A DNA stretch of 64,000 bases from Lingula anatina (taxonomy: Eukaryota > Brachiopoda > Lingulata > Lingulida > Lingulidae): assembly GCF_001039355.2 (NCBI RefSeq), contig NW_019775576.1, positions 146,534 through 210,533 of the forward strand. The letters run 5' to 3'. Within the stretch, counting starts at the first letter, position 1, and every line of letters begins with the position of its first letter. The position numbers were made by a program, and so were the translations under genes. Of this stretch, positions 27,651 through 41,400 are shown in pieces. The notes beneath the pieces are model-generated. The model did no database searches. It was given only the letters and a program-made list of their open reading frames with translations, and had not been told where the DNA came from.

Positions 27651-28273
27651 GAAGAGGGTAAAACATGTTGTGCAAAACCTTATCTTACACATGGCCCTCT
27701 GGGGGGTTAGAATAAAATTTTCGCATTCTAGTCTGGCATGGTCCGGTGTCACGCTGCGCCGACATCGTCGTTTTATACTATTTGGGATTATTCTCATTGT
27801 TTGCTATTTCATTTTATCCTGTTGGAATAATAAATTTTGCTGTCGCTAGCGCTCCCTCAACCCCCCCCCCCCCCCCCCACACACACACACAAACACGAAG
27901 TCGCTAAAGCCAAGTACAACAAAATGAAGAGACTTTAATTTCCTCCAATTTATGTGTTGCGTGTCACTTCTACGAGGCAGGGTTATTTGACACTTTCATC
28001 AAAGGTCAAACTGATCCAGTTTTTTCTACAATTGTGAAGAAAGAAATCACCAGAAAGTTTGCTAATATTATGATACAAATATGACTCAAAACATGAAATA
28101 ATCTAATATGGACTGCACAATATGTTCACGTGGACCTAATTTCCTTCCCTTAAATTGGATCAATCTTCCGGAGTGACTTTTGAAAGTATGTCGTCAATAA
28201 AGTACTCATCATATGGCCTACAGTTAAAATAATATTAAGAAATAATCAAGATAATAACATCAACAACAACTAA

Positions 28274-28324
<51 letters not shown>

Positions 28325-29383
28325 ATGAGTCAAAAGGTAAAGTCAGAATGGGGAATAGAGTTCTTTATTCCATGTCAATGTATCAAATTTACAAAGTGTC
28401 AGGCAAACTCAGAATTCGAAGTTATCAATTACATAATTAATCGTGCTGTATTTTAAGAAATTTTAATTTCTTTTTATCCCTCGGGGTATCAATGAATTCT
28501 GTGTTGTGACAACGGCAATGAAAAGCATTTCATAATATGCTCTTTCTCTGGGGGCGTTTCTTTTAATCCCAATCCAATAGGTAACAGAATGCCCACCTAA
28601 TGCGCCATAAAAGGGTTTCTTCAGTCGAACGCACCATCCGAGAGGTCGAAGAGAATGGTTGCTATTTTGAAAACAATTGTATTGCTGTGAATATGCGCGT
28701 GTTAGCACTGTAAACAAAGTGCTTGAAAATTGTAGAGAGAGTAAAAGGTGTGCTTTACCCCGTCAACACAAAGCGGCCTATTTATTGACACAGAGACTTG
28801 GGTCCTTTCGCTTAATATACAGACGGGAGAAAAGCTGCGACATTTTGTTCTTGAGCCAAGGTTGTGATATACGCTGTTGATTCCTTACATATTTTCGCTT
28901 CAGAAACGCGAGAAAAGTATCCTAAAATGGAATTCATCTGAAAGCAGACGACTGAAGCTAGTCAATCAAAACACCACCTATTTGCTCATCGGCGGCGTGA
29001 ACAAGAATTTATCGATTGTTTTCGTGTGTAGTGGATAGTGTCCTGACAAATGTTGGTAGGGTTTTAATGTGCTGCAGCATGGACGCCATCTTGGACGCTG
29101 AAATCACTGTCTACAACTCCGTAAGTTTACGTTAACTGTACGTCAAAGCCACCAAGGATAGACAACGTATTCGAGGAGAGACAAAAGACAGAAAAGCAAA
29201 TCTAACAGATGTGAGACTGAACTTCAAAGTGAAGAATTTTCCAAATATTTCCCAGAAAGTTTTTTTACAAGACAACCGTGTGTCTAATAACATTTTACAC
29301 TGTACTAATACAATACAGAAAACATTCTTCGAAGGAGGAGAGGCACAAAATCCACAGAATTGCTCAAATATATTTATACTATC

Positions 29384-29391
29384 TATAAATA
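29384..29391 (+). promoter_or_regulatory. TATA box of the membrane-protein gene
   Basis: TATAAATA lies 56 bp upstream of the ATG at 29447, giving a short 5'UTR of about 30 nt. This supports choosing 29447 as the start rather than the in-frame ATGs further upstream (29360, 29402). Confidence 0.55.
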
Positions 29392-29446
29392 TATCAACAA
29401 TATGTCTACCCATCTTCAACGCCACTCTACGACCATTTTCCTGGGA

Positions 29447-30971
29447 ATGAATTCCTGGAAAGAAAGCGCCGCCATGCTGTTGGTGGGAGTGCTCATATGT
29501 CTTCCAGGTAACGATGAAAATTTTATTTCTAAAATGCTGATTATCATCTGTCCGCCTGTCTCTCTGTCTGTCTGTCTTTATGTCTGTTTGTATGTCAGTC
29601 AGTATGTCTGTCAGCCAGTCAGTCTACCTCCCTATCTATCTATCTATCTATTTATCTATCTAAGCATTGTAAATGCCTTGTAAATGACAGATAATTGTCA
29701 TTTTACGCGACGCATCTCTTTCATAATTTCTCAAGGATTCTCTTAAAGATAAGGTTGCGTTTCCATATAACTTGGGTCGTCCTAACCCGGCTCGACTTGT
29801 CTCTGATAACTATTTCATCACTGTAGGAAAATGATCTAAACAATATGCAATAATTTCAATGCAATAATTATAATTGTGGTCGGTTGAAGAGGGGGGGGGG
29901 GAGGCAGAAAGATTAGATTTGCTCCCAACATGAGTTAATCATAGTCTGAGTCTACTTAGTGAGGTGAGTCCAACTTGAATGGAAAAATGACGGAAAACGG
30001 ATTTAAAGATATAAGACTTTTGTATTTTTATAGTTATGTACATGTTTTTAAAGTAGTCTTTACTGGTACTTATATCACATCTATTCATTCCAGTACTTAC
30101 TAACGCTTCCAACACCACAACGGCATCCTCAACATCTACTACGACAGCAACGATCACCACAGCAACCGACATCATCCCCAAGGTGATCATCGCCATTGCC
30201 GTTATCGCATTCGCTGCAGGTATCGGAGTGGGTGTGGCTAAATTACTGGACTATATATACGATCACTCCAGGCTCAATGATAATGCTAGTGATATGAGTG
30301 AGCACACCAAAGAGATGCTTAAAACACAAATGATCCTGATGAAAATGAAGACAAAGAAGAAGAAATTAGGGGACGAGGAACAAGGAGACGGCGAACCTAA
30401 AAAACAAAGTAAACTGAAGAGTCTAGTACAACGCGTTGCAAGCGCGAGGCCCAAAAGTAAGGAAGAAGGGTCGGATAAAAACTTAAATGAAGAAGCAGAT
30501 AAGCAAACGTCTAGTGATATGAAGGACTCGGTGGAAAACGAAACTGACGGTGCCAAAACGGAGGCGGCAAAAACAGAAAGTGAGACCCAAGTTACCGAGA
30601 AACCGACAGACGACAAAATCGCCAACGAGAAACCAAGCAATGCATCAAAAGACGAATCTGATCCCAAACTGAAGAAGGCCGAAAGCAAAGACGCGTTACA
30701 CACGGGGCACGCCTCTGTCACGCGGACGACAAGTGACATGCTGGGGTCAGTGGGCGGGCCTTCCGCCAGTGCCGTTAAAGACAAACCAACCCCTACTGCC
30801 GTTAAAGACAAACAAACCCCCACTGCTACGTCTGGGGCTGCCAGTCCGACTACCCCACGGGCTCAGAGCTCCAAAAGTAGTCCCCGACGTGATTCTAGCC
30901 CTGGTGGTAAACATCTTGCAGGGCAGCTCCCAGCTGGTAAAAAGGGGTCTACGGCGGGAAATAGTTCCTAA
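29447..30971 (+). CDS. Small type I single-pass membrane protein, unknown family
   Basis: Two exons, 29447-29507 and 30094-30971 (phase 1, donor GTAACG, acceptor TTCCAG), encode 312 residues. Residues 1-20 form a signal peptide (core MLLVGVLICLPG). About 30 Thr/Ser-rich extracellular residues follow, with N-glycosylation sequons NAS and NTT and many potential O-glycan sites. Residues 51-72 are a Gly/Ala-rich transmembrane helix. The cytoplasmic tail of about 240 residues is highly charged (Lys/Glu/Ser), with a KKKK cluster near residue 109, predicted disorder, and a tandem AVKDKxTPT repeat near residues 250-270. There are no Cys pairs or enzymatic motifs. The short mucin-like ectodomain and long basic-acidic tail suggest an anchoring or adhesion-type protein, but I recognise no family. 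Confidence 0.75.
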
Positions 30972-32563
30972 TAGTTCCGTTAATATACATGTATGCTCTC
31001 GGTAAACAGTGCGCCTGTGGATATTTCAATAGAAAACCAGTGCTGTCGTTGAAACTTAAAGAATACATAATTCAAACAGTCTACCCTCCTTATCTTGACC
31101 TTTGTTTATTATATGACTGTTTTTGAACGACATCTTAAATGGCGATGGACCTAGTGAACATAGTGTTTCTTTTGGCGTGTACTTGTATGCCAATTATTGA
31201 CTTGAGGCGCTTATCTTCACACTTTGTGATGTGAATCTCAAAGATTCTTACCAGAAGCGAATGTTGGTCAGAAGCGAATTCAAGCTGCAATTTCAAAAAA
31301 GTACAAGCAGATAGGTGTTTTTATTAACTTTTTATTACCTTTAGGGACGATTTTGTTAGGCATAATCTAAGACAAGGTTCGTGGGAAGAAGAACATGCTG
31401 CTGCGAGAACAGCCAACAACACCCCATTTTTCCTTTTTTGTCCAAATCGATTTTCAACTCACAAATATCATCATATGAGATTTTATAGGGCTTCCATTTT
31501 GATTGTGATTGTATTCTCCCGGGAAAGTATTTAAGTAGTGTTTTAACTTGTTAAATCAGCAGATTGAGATTAGACCACCATATTTTCACGGTATCTATCG
31601 TCACACAAAATATTTTTACATTAATGACAGGTAAATTGTCATTTTAACTCGACACATCTCCGTCAGTCGTAGATAATGGTGTGTTTCCAGTTAATTTGGA
31701 TCGGGGTTAAAAATTAAGGTGGGGGGGGGGGGGCAACAATAGATTTCTGTTGGTAAAGAAGGAGGGGTTGAAGTAGGAAGGTGGGTCCCCCATGGAAATA
31801 TCTGACATGAATACATACATCAAGGCAATTTATAGAATGTGAATATCAGGATAAAAAATAGAGAAGGGCATGGAGACAGGAAAATTATAGAAACTTGTTA
31901 TTACATCGCTTTGTTAACCATATACTACGTGTTACCATTTATCAGTATTATTTGATGACAGTCTTTGTTACAATTAAGATTCACTTAGAAAATAAAACTG
32001 TGTTAAGTCTCATAAAATATATGGTTTATCTATTTATTTTTTCATCATTCTTTTTTGCCATTAAAGGCATTATTGTTCATGTTGTTCATATAGTTTTATA
32101 CTTACCTCAATATTACAGAAATGGAATTTAAAAATTGTAAGTGAAGAACTGAAATTACTTCCAAACATACCTTTTAAAAAGACGTTTTGTTGAACTGACA
32201 TTTCAGATTTATTCCTGTTATATAAATGGCAGATCTAGTATATATGACTCAAGGGGTTGGGAAGGGGGGCTCTCCTTTCCCAATATTATACTTATCTCAA
32301 TATTATTGGCATCCTTGCTCGCATGTTTTATTTTTACAACTAATGGTGTTAAATGCCTAAGTTATGGTATTTTAAGCGACACTGCGCCAATCAACCACAG
32401 CACTCTCTTAAGTTTGATATTAAACGTACATAGTTTGTTTTAAAATCTTTTATTTGTCAACAATCAGTGCTTTGTGTAATTGCTATTTCAAAGTAGAAGT
32501 TAAACACAGGGATTTATCCGCATTTATGCGTGAACTTGTCACACCAGAGTTGCAAATAACTCA

Positions 32564-32598
<35 letters not shown>

Positions 32599-34012
32599 GA
32601 GAGAAAGTAAAGCACTCAGTCTACAACACAACCAACCGAGTAGATATTATTCTTTTATTCTGCAGTTTGAAATTCCGTTTTCATTTCCTTTGTCAGCTTC
32701 GACTCGATGGACTTTTCAATACTTCTTCGGTATGCCAAGGAAAATCGAGATTTACATGTAAACAGTTCCTATAGATCTTATACCAAATGTGTTTCATCCA
32801 TACAACATTTTAATGGGATTTGCTATTCAACAAACCCACATTCAATGCGACTTATTTGCACTCACTCTGTTCAATTAGAAAAAAGCCGGGAAACTGGTGT
32901 GGTAAAAACATTTGATTTGTTTTATGAGGTTCGTTTTTCACCTTTCAGAAAGTTAGTGCATGTAACAACTTAACAAGTCAATCTCCAAGTGCAACATACC
33001 GACTAAGTACAAGGAATCAATTTTGCCAACAATTCTACATATTGATTGCATAGAAATCAAGTGTCACCATAATGCCTGTCAGAGACAGTTGTCTGTCCTA
33101 TTCTTACGTCATATGACAATGTGCAATCTTCAGAATAATTCCAGTGGTAAGATTCTAAAGAAGAATGTTTTACATTCGCTTTCCTTTCCGCTCAGCGTCG
33201 TTTTAATTAACACTGTTTTACACATGTATCAAAACCCAGGAAGAGGACTGCTTGTTTGCTCCCACTCGATGTATGACATAATCCATGAGCACGTGTTCAG
33301 CGCAATAAGCGGATTGGGGGGGGGGGGGGGGACCGCCTCTAAATGCATTAGCCATAATGAAATCGAAAATCCACTAGACTGGAGTTAAGATGGTCCTAGG
33401 AGAAACTGAGAGCTTATTGTGATATCACTAGGCAGGTCAGTTTTAACGAGCTGTCACCCTCTTTAGTTTAGTCTTGAAACGTTTTAGTGAAAAAATTGCC
33501 TGACATGGGGTGCAGGATTAAAGTTATTGTCAGCTGATGATGATGCACCGACTGCATCCTGGACATACATGCATTATACATAAAAGTGGACCCAAGACTG
33601 CATGCACAAATCTAAATGCGGTTGTTGTTTAATTTTGTCACAACAAACGCATTCACAATGTTTAATCTGTTGTATGATTGTGGTGTCCGCATCTTATGTA
33701 ATTTGTGCGCAATATTTGTCAGGTAATGGCAAATTTTCATATAAAATGTCAATTACGATACGATAAAGAGAGAGCATGAAATAATAATTATAATGATAAT
33801 AGCAAAACATCGACAGATGAATTTTTGAACAATTTTACAATGTGGAGCTGTACGATTTTGGAAGTTGTCTCATTTTTATTTTTACAATTAATACTAAAAA
33901 TAATTTGCCATACATAGAAAATAAAAGAAAAATGAAAGATAGAAAAAAAAAACCATTAAAAATCTTTCTTCGGTGGAAAAAGGGGGGTGTCAAAAATAAC
34001 AGAAAACTGAAA
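30972..34012. other. Intergenic DNA between the membrane-protein gene and Spire-Rab
   Basis: No coding exon is recognised. It holds the 3'UTR of the upstream gene, a poly-G run at about 31719-31731, a poly-A tract at about 32563-32594 and a poly-G run near 33317-33331. Open frames here lack motif or composition support. Confidence 0.5.
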
Positions 34013-34048
34013 TCACGTGATCACAACACGCTTTCAAAGATGGCTGCA
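34013..34048 (+). promoter_or_regulatory. E-box and TISU-like start element of the Spire-Rab gene
   Basis: A perfect palindromic E-box (TCACGTGA, 34013-34020) lies 20 bp before the start codon, which is itself in CAAAGATGGCTGC. This resembles the TISU/YY1 element (SAASATGGCGGC) that combines transcription and cap-proximal translation start on very short 5'UTRs in metazoans. No TATA box is seen. Housekeeping-type expression is inferred. Confidence 0.5.
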
Positions 34049-35277
34049 CGGAGCGGCGGCGCACGAGAGAGGCTGTCGAAAATCGCCGACAAACTCTCTC
34101 TCCAAGACATTTTGGAAGCCTTCAACGCCCCTCTGAACGAAGAACAAGCCTGGGCCATTTGCTTTCAGTGTTTGCAACACTTAAAGAAACACTGGGACGC
34201 AGGGAACGCCATTTATATATATGGTCTCCCCTCCGTCTATGTTCACAAAGACGGAACGGTCTCCTGTGAAGCTCCGACAACAGGAAAGCAAAGTAAGTAT
34301 ATGATTTCATGATATGTCTTTTCTTCCGTTTGTGACCTTTTGATGAATGTCTGTAGAAGAAGTTGCAGTCTGGCACAGTGGAAATATATTGCCTGCGTGT
34401 TTGGCGACTGTAGAATGACACTAGCAAAATGTCTTTGGGTTACAGTGCGTGTGCATGGCAGTTTGAGATGTAGTGTAATTTACATGCAGAAAATATGAAG
34501 TGATATGTTGTCTGTCCGATGAAGATTTGTCTTTTTTTTTTTTAGAGAGAATATGCCGAATATGATGTAGGAGAAAGAGAGAGAGAGAGCAAAGCTAACA
34601 ATTATTTCTTCGTCCTGATGTATCTTGGAAGCTTTGAATTTGATCTATGTGCACAGAGTAATTTTTATAAAAAAGATTTCAGCATGTACTATGTATGTTA
34701 AGTACAACACCTTTCACAACATCAGCAAGTGTCACTTGACATAAATGTTATAAAACAAGCCTGCTTATTCCACTCAGGGGTGGGTGGTGGGGATCTATGA
34801 TTTTTGTAGAAGTATTTGCAGGAGTAGAGATAATAAATATTAAACTTAATGTTTTAATATGAAATAATTAATGTTTGGGGAAATTTTGGTCTTTTAGAAT
34901 TATACGGTGCATACAGTAATTATGTACTTGCATTTGGGTGTTGTGGAAAAATCATTTGCTAACAAGAGCAAGGAATTTTAATTTATAAAAATGACGATGG
35001 AAAAAGACAAGATTTAGATTGTTCAAGTGCATATGCTAGTAGTAAGGTTGCTCAAGAAAGTGCTGATATTTTTGTTTGACATCAATATTGCCAGTTGTGC
35101 ATTGCCATATGCCATGCCGTGCTGGGAGCCAAAATCCATGTTTGCTTACCCTGATAAACTAGAAGTTCATGTTGCTCTGTTCTGATATAAAGTCAGTAAC
35201 ACAAAGTGGAAAGGATAAAAAAATATAGGACTGGTTTAGAATTTCAGTAAATGTACATATTACAGCTGAAATTGTTG

Positions 35278-35308
<31 letters not shown>

Positions 35309-38300
35309 ATCTGGATGTTACTGTGTGTTAAAATGTTTTGCTTGTGGTGCACCTGCTTTAGTTAAAAGTATTGATTTTCTTGATCACTACAGATCTAGTT
35401 AAGAATGTGTTTTTCATTATTATAAGATTCTCTTGCAGTTGGAGGAGAGGAATTTTTCCCAACATAAAGGTACTAGCATATGACCCTCCCCCCACCCCCC
35501 CACCCCAAAATATGCAATTGAAAAATATCATTTATATGTATGCCTTATTGATAATGAATACATGTTGTCCTAAAAATGTACTAGTAAGTAAAATGGGTCT
35601 AAGGGATAAATGATCAAATGTAGTTAGGAGCAAGAAAAAAACTGACATTAAAGGTAAAATTTACTTATAAACAGTATGAATTTTAAAAAAAACACATCAG
35701 CCGACAGGTGGCCTTGAAATAAATAGGTAAGAGTTAGCTTTTTCTTTTAAAAAAACTCACATTTAAAAGGATTTCTTTGCAGCTAGTTCCTTGATAAACT
35801 AATTGTAAAACCAAGACACTCTACTTGCTCTCATTTACTTCTGATAACTCCCTTAAGAGCAAATACTTTATCACTGATAACATATATAATACAGCTATTA
35901 ATTATGTAACACATCCTTTAATTTTGATTGTATATCAGGATAATCAGGGATATTTATGATATTATCAAGGATATTATAATGATAATTAAGGATAATTGAG
36001 GACAAGGGGTGTGGTCGCAACAGGTGTATGAGTAATTTCTATTTGTCAGGTGGACATTGCGTGGATGCCTTTTGATTCAGTCGTTACATTTATTATTATT
36101 TAAGATAATATTGCAGTAACTTATGAAGAAAAAAGATATATGTAATTTAATTCTCAGTATCTGAAAGCTGAGATGTATGTTGTTATATTGTTAATATTAT
36201 AAAATTCTACCTTAGATCTATTAAGTTAATTGCTTCCTCTACTTTCTGTAGATATGTGATGAGATAGATTTATCAAAATTACTTGACAAGTGTTCAAGCC
36301 AAGTTTTCTTTGATATTTTAAAAGGGGTATAATTTCACTTGCATAAGTTGATGGAGCAATATTCTTCTTGTTGGTGGATGTACTAGTAGTGGTGTTGGTG
36401 GTATCCTTAGAGCCTTATTAGCATATTGGACAAATTTAGAGCACACCTTAGGACATTTACCTGAGTGATTCTTGGCATTTTTATTTGAGATTTTTGCTGT
36501 CTTCTAGGAAAAATAAGAGGTTCAAATAAAAAACTAAAATAAAATAAAAAAAATGATGCATTCATTAATTGGACATGCATGAAACCTGGTTCTGGAAACT
36601 CAAAACAACAGAAGGAATGGAAGTTGTTGTTCAAGACCAAACATTTTTGGTTTACTTACTACTACTACTAATATTTCAATTCAGGATACATCAGTAGTAG
36701 TTCCCTGAAATAAAAAGTAACTGTAACTTTGGTCTAAAATATTTAATTCAAATTATTTATCTCATTAAATGTTGTGTGGAGTGTTACAGATAATTTTACA
36801 GAAGTTTTGACTGAAAATTTTGGGTTTCAAGCAAAGACCAAGTTTTAGTCAAAAGTTCTAATATTAACCATGTCCCAGAGATGATTATATCACTAGTAGT
36901 ATATACCAGTACATATAACATTGAATACATAGGATCCATTTCACACCTCAGCTCTGGTAACCTGCATATCATCTATATTTGTACTCTTACGTTTCAAAAT
37001 GCATTATTGTAACCATTTTCTTTTGTGCACAGTGGGTCCATTCTTCGGGTTGAGGAATTTTACGGCCATTTGTTTACTATCACTGGTGTGCTTGGATGGC
37101 TGAATGGTTTGAGCCTCGAGCATGGTGGCTTTGTTACGAAATGTTTTCGTATCATTATGGCGGATGGATGTGGTCGAATGGGCCATTTTGGTAGGCATTT
37201 TTGAAGCACTGGTGGGGAAGGGTGATGAATTCTATCACTTTGATCTGTGAGTTTTGTGATTAGACATGGTGTGGCACTGGGTGCTTGTTGTTTAGAAGAC
37301 CTTGTAGGCAGTTTAAAGGGGAAATTAATGAATTGAAAAAAGTTTGCAGTGTGGTGACAAAGTACCCTTTATAGACCCGTATCAAATTGAAAATGTTAAA
37401 AATCGTATACCACTTACTGCCCGTAGGATATGAGATGAAAGATGGTAAGAAAGGGCAAAAAAACATCCTAAGATGTGCTTTGTTTTATAAAAGAGACAGT
37501 AATCCCAGTGATGAAGTAAAATACAGAAATAGAAACTTACTAGCATGCTTGTGTTTGAGTTTATTATTAAGGAATAAAGAATACTTAAGAAAATTTAGCC
37601 TTTCAGCACTGAAGAAGGTGACTTGTTATAAAAAACAAAATATTAATTACAGTACAGATAACGTTGATCTTTGCAATTTGTTGCTAAGAATCTAAATAGC
37701 AATAAAACTCTTAGCACAGCCGATGAAATTCTTTCACTGAGATGAAAGAAAAAAAAGCTTGTAGCAGCAAATATTGGATTTGGGAATCTTCCCACACATC
37801 TCAAGTGGAGCAGGGCAGGAGGAATATTTCACTTTCAGTATGGTTACACAAGCTCATCATTTCTGAGGCTTATTATTGATCAGGCTAAAGAAGAATGGCT
37901 CAGCTTTCAATAAGAAGCTCAGCATGGTGCAAGTATGCCTATATATGTAATATGTATGCATGGTTGTCATGTTTACACCTAGATAGCTGGTGTAGTCCTG
38001 TTTTGAACCTTTATTAAACATATGCGATGAACATAAATTAACCTCACTCCCCATCTTGAATATTAATATTACAAAATCCTTTTTAAATCAGTTTGTTTGA
38101 AAATTATCAATTTTCCAAGATTTTCAGATTTTAATGCTTGTTGGTGTATAAACAACATTTAAAGTTAAAGCACAATTTCTTTATTGTAAAACAGGTTGCT
38201 GAAGGGTAGGCCACCACAGATTCTAAAATCCCTTATTGAATAAACTTCAGTAATAGATTTGCCCAGTTCTTAAAATCAAAGGGTATTCATAGTCAAAAAT

Positions 38301-38450
38301 CGGCATTGGTGATTTGATTTCTCTGTGTGTATTTGACCATGGGACTTAAAAAATAATATTTCTGCTCAAATGAAGGGAGTTGGCAACTGACAGTAAGAAA
38401 GCCAAAGAGGGAGCTGATTGCATTATCTCATGTGGGATCTTGTAATACAC

Positions 38451-38490
<40 letters not shown>

Positions 38491-41400
38491 CTCACATATG
38501 AATGTGTACCTGGATTGCACAGAAAACAGGTCATTTTCACATAGTGTAAACCTGCTGTCAACTACCAGACTTCAGAAGCCCAATAGTCCCACATCAGTGG
38601 AGATAATTCTGTAGAGCTTAGTCCACAGATTGAGCCACATTCATTATATAATACACATACTCACACACACACACACACATTGGTTGCGGAACATTCCTCA
38701 AGACAGTGACAGGCGTGAAATCCTTCACAAGAGGAAATAGAGGCAGAATGAATTGAGTGAGATGTCTTGTAGATGGGGTTATGTTACACTGGGCTTCATA
38801 GTCTGTTGAACAGTGTTATTTGTGACTACTGTATGGGAGCTTGTGGTACCCTGTCTACAAAAATGGAATTAATAAATTATAAATGTTTTGAATTAATTTT
38901 ACTGGAATTGTCAAAAAGTTTAAGCACTCCCAACCCCTTCAATAAAGTGGGAGAGAAATATGAGCTTTTTTATTTTTATTTTTGTATTATTGGAATATAA
39001 AATAACCGACATTCATTTGAGCCAGGGCAACTTTTGAAAGCTTATTTTGATTATCTAAGCAAAGTAAGAAGAAGCAATATTTACAGAATTAGAAGGGCTT
39101 TGTATTTTGTGGAAAATGGAGTGCTCCTCATACACTGAAATGACATAGGTATTGTGAGTCAGTTTCTTTCGGGTGAATGAAGAAGAAAGAAACTTCCACC
39201 TTTCTTTAAGTTGACTAGGCAATATTACACTTTTTACTCATCACAAAACGACCACTTGTTGTGAACTTCTGACCTTGTTTGGAAGACCGGAGAAAAGGCG
39301 AGCAATTTCTCAAATTCTTTACCTATGTGCTAGACAGTTCGTCATAAGTTGACAGCATTTGTGTTCAGAATGATGTAGTTTGAGTGACAAAATGTGACAA
39401 TTGTACGGGAAAATTACTCATACCATGGTTTGGAAATTTACATACTAGTAATATGGCAATAGGACTGCAAAATAACTCGTATGTTATAAAATTTAAGATG
39501 CTGATTTATCATTTTACACCTCTGTAATGCTGTTCAGATGTGTACATTTTTGCTCGATTCATTAAATACAGATGTTGTGAAATAAAAAGGGTATATAACA
39601 ATAGTTGCAAAAGCTCTTTTTCATAGTGCCAGTGCTGTAGTAAATATCATGAGTGTAGAGCAGAAGGGGTGGGGTCTTTTTTAAGTAGGATCAAAGTAGG
39701 GCATTCAACTGTACTTAGTCAAAGAAATAAATCATAAGAATAAATAGATGACACATTCTTCTGGCCACGAAAGATATGCAGGTCTTTTCTCACTCCACTA
39801 TTAATCTTGGTTTTCTGTCTGGGATACATGATGGAGGAGGAGCGTGTTTTTAATGACTACTTCCTCTTTTTCTTTCTCTTTCTCTGTCACTCTTTCTCTC
39901 TCTGTCGCTCTTTCTCTCTCTCACGCTTTTTCTGTCTTGTGTGTGAATGTATGTTTTAGGGGAGGGGTTAAAATATTGTTTAAATACTGTTTAATTGCTT
40001 AGCTTAATTGATTGGTGAATGGTCATTTGCATTTAAGAAAAAAACACCTAGAGTCTATTTATCATACCCTTAGACTGCCAATATGGCTTAATTAATAGAG
40101 ACAGGTAGTACAATATATACAAAATGAGTAGGATGCATTTGATGATATTTTATACAGATCTGATTTTAAATGAGTACATTTCTTTAATGTATTCATCATC
40201 ATCATCATGACAAGATAACATGTCCAGTTTGAAAACCACAGGCTAAACAGCCACAATTTGTGGTCATAAGTGGTCAGTGTACCTTATCACATGGCCCAAA
40301 CTGACCACAAGGTAATTTGTTGTAGTGCAATTGTTATCACTGACACTGGCCACTCTTTTTTTTTTGTGCATGTGTGTTTGTGCATGTGTGTAGGTAAATG
40401 CATATACTAGTATGTGTCGAAGTGTGTGTTATTTATGAAAGAGCTTGCGCCTGCGCGTGTGTTTGCACATGCATGCGTCTTAGGAGAGAGAAAGAAGTTA
40501 TACAAGAAGAGAAAACTGGCTCATGTTGTAACTGGATAATAGAGCCATCTTGAATAAAAAGTCAGCATGAACAAAAGGTGCAACAGTTGTTGTTCTACAT
40601 CCACTAACAGTCGTTGAGTCTGTGATTAGCCAGCAGATACAGACGCAATCTAAGACCCCCGTGCTGTATTTGTGCAGTAAACAGAAGGTGTTTGCAGAGA
40701 AATGCTCACCTGTTGGTTAAACTATGGTATAGGGTGACATGTTTTATGTCAATGGAGTCTGTTTGCAGATTTGGTTTTTCAACATATCAAGACTGATTTA
40801 ATGGCTTTGGAAAGAGGGTGGAGGAAATGTTTATATTCATTTTCAAGTATTCCGTTATTTCTTTGGACTTGTTTTGAGACGGATTGAGTTGATTAAAAGA
40901 ACAGTTCCACATGTTGTCATAATGTTTGATAAGAATGATTGTAACATCACAAATAACCACTGCTGCTTTTGTTTCTTACTGTTTGAACAGTTTGAGAAGC
41001 TCCGTATTTTAAGAAATAAAAATATTTTAGTTATGATAGATAGCTGCTGCTGCTTTGTTTCTTGCTTAGTATTTTACAACAACAACATTCGATTGCTTCT
41101 CTGCTTCCTGCATCAAGAATTGTTAATCATTAGGTCGTTTAACAGAGGCTATTTATAGTGAGGAGGTTCATGGTGAATCAATGGCTGCTCGAAATTGTTG
41201 TCGCTTAATTGCATTAGCAAGTTAATGATGCCCTGGTAATGTCTATTTTTATTATGAAAAATTGACCTGACCTAAAACTATAGGATTTAGGACATTCAGC
41301 CTGAGTATGCATCTATCTTTGACTCATGACTTGAATGGAGAGTTTTTGTTAAAATTGTGTATGCACTTACAGTACTGCAAAAGATGATGTTTTTTTTTAG

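Noticed and set aside
30263-30823. Minus-strand 186-codon open frame rich in Ser and Leu
   Set aside because: It is the antisense shadow of the membrane-protein exon 2, whose sense frame has signal peptide, TM helix and matching splice sites.
33842-34039. N-terminal extension of Spire-Rab by 66 codons
   Set aside because: The frame is open but AT-rich and Lys-rich, without Spire similarity, and the TISU-like ATG at 34040 directly precedes the KIND domain.
37004-37198. Minus-strand 64-codon open frame in a GC-richer stretch
   Set aside because: No motif, splice signal or family similarity was found; it may be repeat-derived but I cannot support any call.
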